The notes beneath the pieces are model-generated. The model saw nothing but the letters and a program-made list of their open reading frames with translations. It did no database searches and was not told where the DNA came from. Positions 61,608 to 64,000 of a stretch of 64,000 bases of DNA are shown in pieces (the stretch's first letter is position 1; each line of letters opens with the position of its first letter). A program made the translations under genes and the position numbers. Source of the DNA: Gaiellasilicea sp963763755. GTDB lineage: Bacteria; Actinomycetota; Thermoleophilia; Gaiellales; Gaiellaceae. The stretch is from contig CAVXQE010000006.1 in NCBI GenBank assembly GCA_963763755.1, forward strand, positions 372,001 through 436,000, given 5' to 3'.

Positions 61608-63446
61608 ATGGCAAAAGCTGTCGAGCAGCTCGAGCAGGTGACGATCCGCTTTGCGGGCGACTCGGGCGACGGGATGCAGCTCACCGGCGACCGGTTCACG
61701 AGCGAGACGGCGGTCCTCGGCAACGACCTCTCGACGCTCCCGGACTTTCCGGCCGAGATCCGCGCTCCGGCGGGCTCGCTTCCGGGCGTCTCGGGCTTCC
61801 AGCTCCACTTCGCAGACCACGACATCCTCACGCCGGGCGACGCACCGAACGTGCTGGTCGCGATGAACCCGGCGGCGCTGAAGACGAACGTCGGCGACCT
61901 GCCGAAGGGCGGCATGCTGATCGTCGACACCGACACGTTCAAGGAGCGCAACCTGCAGAAGGCCGGCTACGAGACGAGCCCGCTCGAGGACGGCTCGCTC
62001 GCCGACTACCACGTGCACGAGGTGGCGCTGACGTCGATGACGGTCGGAGCCTTGAAGGGGATCGAAGGGATCACGTCGCGCGAGGCCGAGCGCTCGAAGA
62101 ACTTCTTTGCGCTCGGACTGATGAGCTGGCTCTACAACCGGCCCACCGAGGGCACGCTCGACTTCGTCGAGAGGAAGTTCGCGAAGCGGCCGGAGATCGC
62201 GCAGGCCAACACAACGGCGTTCAAGGCGGGCTACGCCTACGGCGAGACCTCCGAGGACTTCGCGGTCAGCTACGAGATCGCGCCCGCCAAGATGACGCCG
62301 GGTGTCTACCGGCAGATCAGCGGTAACACCGCGCTCGCCTACGGGCTGATCGCGGCCTCGAAGCTCTCCGGTCTCAACCTGTTCCTGGGCGCGTATCCGA
62401 TCACTCCCGCGAGCTCGGTCCTGGAGGAGCTCGCGCGGCACAAGTCGTTCGGCGTCCGGACCTTCCAGGCCGAGGACGAGATTGCCGCGGTCGGCGCTGC
62501 GCTCGGCGCGGCCTTCGGCGGCTCGCTCGGCGTCACGACCTCGGCCGGGCCGGGGATCGTGCTCAAGCAGGAGACGATCGGGCTCGGGATCATGCTCGAG
62601 CTGCCGCTGCTGATCCTCGACATCCAGCGCGCCGGCCCTTCGACCGGGATGCCGACGAAGCCGGAGCAGGCGGACCTGCTGATGGTGATGTTCGGGCGCA
62701 ACTCCGAGAGCCCCGTGCCGGTACTCGCGGCCTCGACACCGGCGCAGTGCTTCCACGCCGCGATCGAGGCGGCGCGGATCGCCTTGAAGTACCGGACGCC
62801 CGTCTATCTGCTGAGCGACGCCTACCTGGCGAACGGCTCCGAGCCGTGGCTGATCCCGAGCGTCGGCGACCTGCCGGACATCTCGACCGAGTTCGCGACC
62901 GTCGGCGAAGGCGAGTTCATGCCGTACGCGCGCGACCCCGAGACGCTTGCGCGGCAGTGGGCGATTCCGGGCACGCCCGGCCTCGAGCATCGGATCGGCG
63001 GGCTCGAGAAGGCCGACGTCACCGGCTCCATCTCCTACGACCCCGAGAACCACGACCTGATGACCCGCTTGCGCGCGGCAAAAGTTGCCGGGATCGCGAA
63101 CGACATCCCGCTGCTTCAGGTCGACGATCCGGACGGCGCCGACACGTTGGTGCTCGGCTGGGGGTCGACGTACGGCCCGATCGGCGCTGCCGTGAAGCGG
63201 GTGCGCAGGGCAGGGCATCACGTGGCGCAGGCACACCTCCACTACCTCAATCCGTTCCCGCTCAACACGGGCGAGGTGCTGCGCAGCTACGACAAGGTCC
63301 TGATCCCGGAGATGAACCTCGGCCAGCTGCTGAAGCTCATCCGCGCCGAGTTCCTGGTCGACGCGATCGGCTACAACCGCGTGCGCGGCACCCCGTTCAA
63401 GGCGAGTGAGCTCGCCGACGCGATCACGGCGCTGGTGGATTCGTGA
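61608..63446 (+). CDS. korA: 2-oxoglutarate:ferredoxin oxidoreductase, alpha (fused gamma-alpha) subunit
   Basis: 612 aa, intact. Oxidises 2-oxoglutarate to succinyl-CoA with ferredoxin as acceptor (TCA cycle step). The N-terminal gamma domain (residues 1-190) has VTIRFAGDSGDGMQLTGDRF; the alpha domain has LNLFLGAYPITPASSVLEEL, FQAEDEIAAVGAALGAAFGG and TTSAGPGIVLKQETIGLG. This fused layout is the KorA of actinobacteria such as M. tuberculosis. ATG 61608 with a leaderless -10. It is followed by a small gene and korB, all overlapping. Oxygen-stable Kor in place of 2-oxoglutarate dehydrogenase is common in this phylum. Confidence 0.95.
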   Translation: MAKAVEQLEQVTIRFAGDSGDGMQLTGDRFTSETAVLGNDLSTLPDFPAEIRAPAGSLPGVSGFQLHFADHDILTPGDAPNVLVAMNPAALKTNVGDLPKGGMLIVDTDTFKERNLQKAGYETSPLEDGSLADYHVHEVALTSMTVGALKGIEGITSREAERSKNFFALGLMSWLYNRPTEGTLDFVERKFAKRPEIAQANTTAFKAGYAYGETSEDFAVSYEIAPAKMTPGVYRQISGNTALAYGLIAASKLSGLNLFLGAYPITPASSVLEELARHKSFGVRTFQAEDEIAAVGAALGAAFGGSLGVTTSAGPGIVLKQETIGLGIMLELPLLILDIQRAGPSTGMPTKPEQADLLMVMFGRNSESPVPVLAASTPAQCFHAAIEAARIALKYRTPVYLLSDAYLANGSEPWLIPSVGDLPDISTEFATVGEGEFMPYARDPETLARQWAIPGTPGLEHRIGGLEKADVTGSISYDPENHDLMTRLRAAKVAGIANDIPLLQVDDPDGADTLVLGWGSTYGPIGAAVKRVRRAGHHVAQAHLHYLNPFPLNTGEVLRSYDKVLIPEMNLGQLLKLIRAEFLVDAIGYNRVRGTPFKASELADAITALVDS

Positions 63447-63688
63447 GGCCCAAGAAGAAGACCCCGGACCAGCGCGGCGTCCTGCTGAAGGAGCGACCCT
63501 TCTCCTACCGTCCGCGCCGGGACGGCACGATCGAGATCCTCTGGAAGGGCCGCCACGCGACGACGCTCGCGGGGAAGATCGCCGAGAAGTTCCTCGAGGT
63601 GGCACCGACCGAGGACGAGCAGGGCCAGCAGCTGCTGATGGCGAAGGCGACCGGCAACTTCAAGCGAGGAAACGAGCGGAAGCGATGA
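63443..63688 (+). CDS. Small basic protein between korA and korB
   Basis: 81 aa, rich in Lys and Arg (starts VRPKKKTPDQRG, ends FKRGNERKR). Middle SYRPRRDGTIEILWKGRHAT and KIAEKFLEVAPTEDEQGQQL look like a compact alpha/beta domain. GTG 63443 overlaps korA as GTGA, and its stop overlaps korB as ATGA, so it is translated in line with the enzyme. I do not recognise the family. It could bind nucleic acid or help assemble the complex; neither is shown. Confidence 0.75.
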   Translation: MRPKKKTPDQRGVLLKERPFSYRPRRDGTIEILWKGRHATTLAGKIAEKFLEVAPTEDEQGQQLLMAKATGNFKRGNERKR

Positions 63689-64000
63689 GCGACGGCAACG
63701 GCCACCTGGTGCAGCTGACGGCGAAGGACTTCAAGTCCGACCAGGAGGTGCGCTGGTGCCCGGGCTGCGGCGACTACGCGATCCTGGCCGCCGTCCAGTC
63801 GTTCATGCCCGAGCTCGGGCTGAAGCGTGAGAACATCGTCTTCGTCTCCGGGATCGGCTGCGCCGCGCGCTTCCCGTACTACATGCAGACCTACGGGATG
63901 CACTCGATCCACGGCCGCGCACCGGCGATCGCGACCGGTTTGAGCGTGTCCCGGCCGGACCTGTCGGTCTGGGTCGTGACCGGTGACGGCGACTCGATGT
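63685..64000 (+). CDS. korB: 2-oxoglutarate:ferredoxin oxidoreductase beta subunit, 3' end beyond window
   Basis: First 105 codons seen; the gene runs off the right edge. It begins LVQLTAKDFKSDQEVRWCPG, containing the Fe-S cysteine motif WCPGCGDYAI, then VFVSGIGCAARFPYYMQTYG, and HSIHGRAPAIATGLSVSRPD. The window ends inside the thiamine-diphosphate motif (VTGDGDSM). These are exact features of KorB. ATG 63685 overlaps the small basic gene by ATGA. It partners with korA at 61608. Confidence 0.95.
   Translation, partial: MSDGNGHLVQLTAKDFKSDQEVRWCPGCGDYAILAAVQSFMPELGLKRENIVFVSGIGCAARFPYYMQTYGMHSIHGRAPAIATGLSVSRPDLSVWVVTGDGDSM

Overview
This window comes from a high-GC bacterium, most likely an actinobacterium of the Thermoleophilia type. 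The inference rests on a proteasome-assembly-chaperone-like PAC2 protein, a DUF3052 protein, a DipZ-like redox protein, a 2-oxoglutarate:ferredoxin oxidoreductase with fused gamma-alpha subunit, extreme GC at third codon positions, frequent GTG/TTG starts, and at least twelve genes with a -10-like hexamer 6-7 nt before the start codon (the leaderless pattern common in actinobacteria). I see no rRNA, tRNA, CRISPR array, insertion sequence or phage. About 65 protein genes fill almost the whole window; only a few gaps exceed 150 nt.

Layout. 1-4516 (minus): an overlapping operon of an amidohydrolase and a three-subunit molybdenum hydroxylase (2Fe-2S, molybdopterin and FAD subunits). 4549-9642: small unknown gene, M32 carboxypeptidase, M24 peptidase, acetyl-CoA synthetase. 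9643-15632: cell-wall enzymes (beta-lactamase-like serine hydrolase, L,D-transpeptidase-like protein, M15 peptidase), an isoprenylcysteine-methyltransferase-like membrane protein, an M16 protease and a SIS protein. 15721-17702: a GGDEF/HD-GYP c-di-GMP enzyme. 17721-23271 (minus): a seven-gene chain in which each gene overlaps the next (OsmC, class V aminotransferase, M20 peptidase, epimerase, pheA, DUF3052, CDF transporter). 23294-31312: reductase, DNA repair/NUDIX, ArsR-SRPBCC pair, nadE, hotdog protein, SDR, acyl-CoA synthetase. 31351-33382: MFS exporter and TetR. 33383-35279: a regulatory island with a candidate small RNA, an XRE-TPR regulator and a tiny signal-peptide-bearing ORF. 35308-40815: lipoprotein, rhodanese, SDR, selD, heme A synthase, PAC2. 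40816-46859: a sugar ABC transporter with aldo/keto reductase, LacI regulator and PfkB kinase, with two LacI-type operators. 46846-57304: DipZ-like protein, SF2 helicase, pgl, proC, cyclic-nucleotide-binding protein, AlkA-like glycosylase, methyltransferase, O-antigen ligase. 57345-59565: a long coiled-coil protein with an MshEN (c-di-GMP-binding type) N-terminus. 61608-64000: korA, a small basic protein, korB (cut by the window edge).

The most interesting piece is 33460-35279. An XRE-type DNA-binding domain fused to tetratricopeptide repeats is followed 20 nt later by a 33-codon ORF with a strong ribosome binding site, encoding a signal peptide plus a nine-residue tail. This is the architecture of RRNPP peptide-pheromone systems, known best from Firmicutes. 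Upstream and divergent lies a roughly 175-nt transcript candidate with a good promoter and a perfect 15-bp intrinsic terminator, and the control region is full of repeated GTCAAGT half-sites. The functional link is inference, but the parts are visible in the sequence.

Quality note. Roughly 25 genes are interrupted by single-base frame changes although the protein continues intact in the next frame, including genes expected to be important (nadE, pheA, ctaA). A tandem DNA repeat at 58052-58328 shows one such extra base in one of two otherwise nearly identical copies. I therefore treat these as probable sequencing or assembly indels, not pseudogenes, and give each gene its full span.
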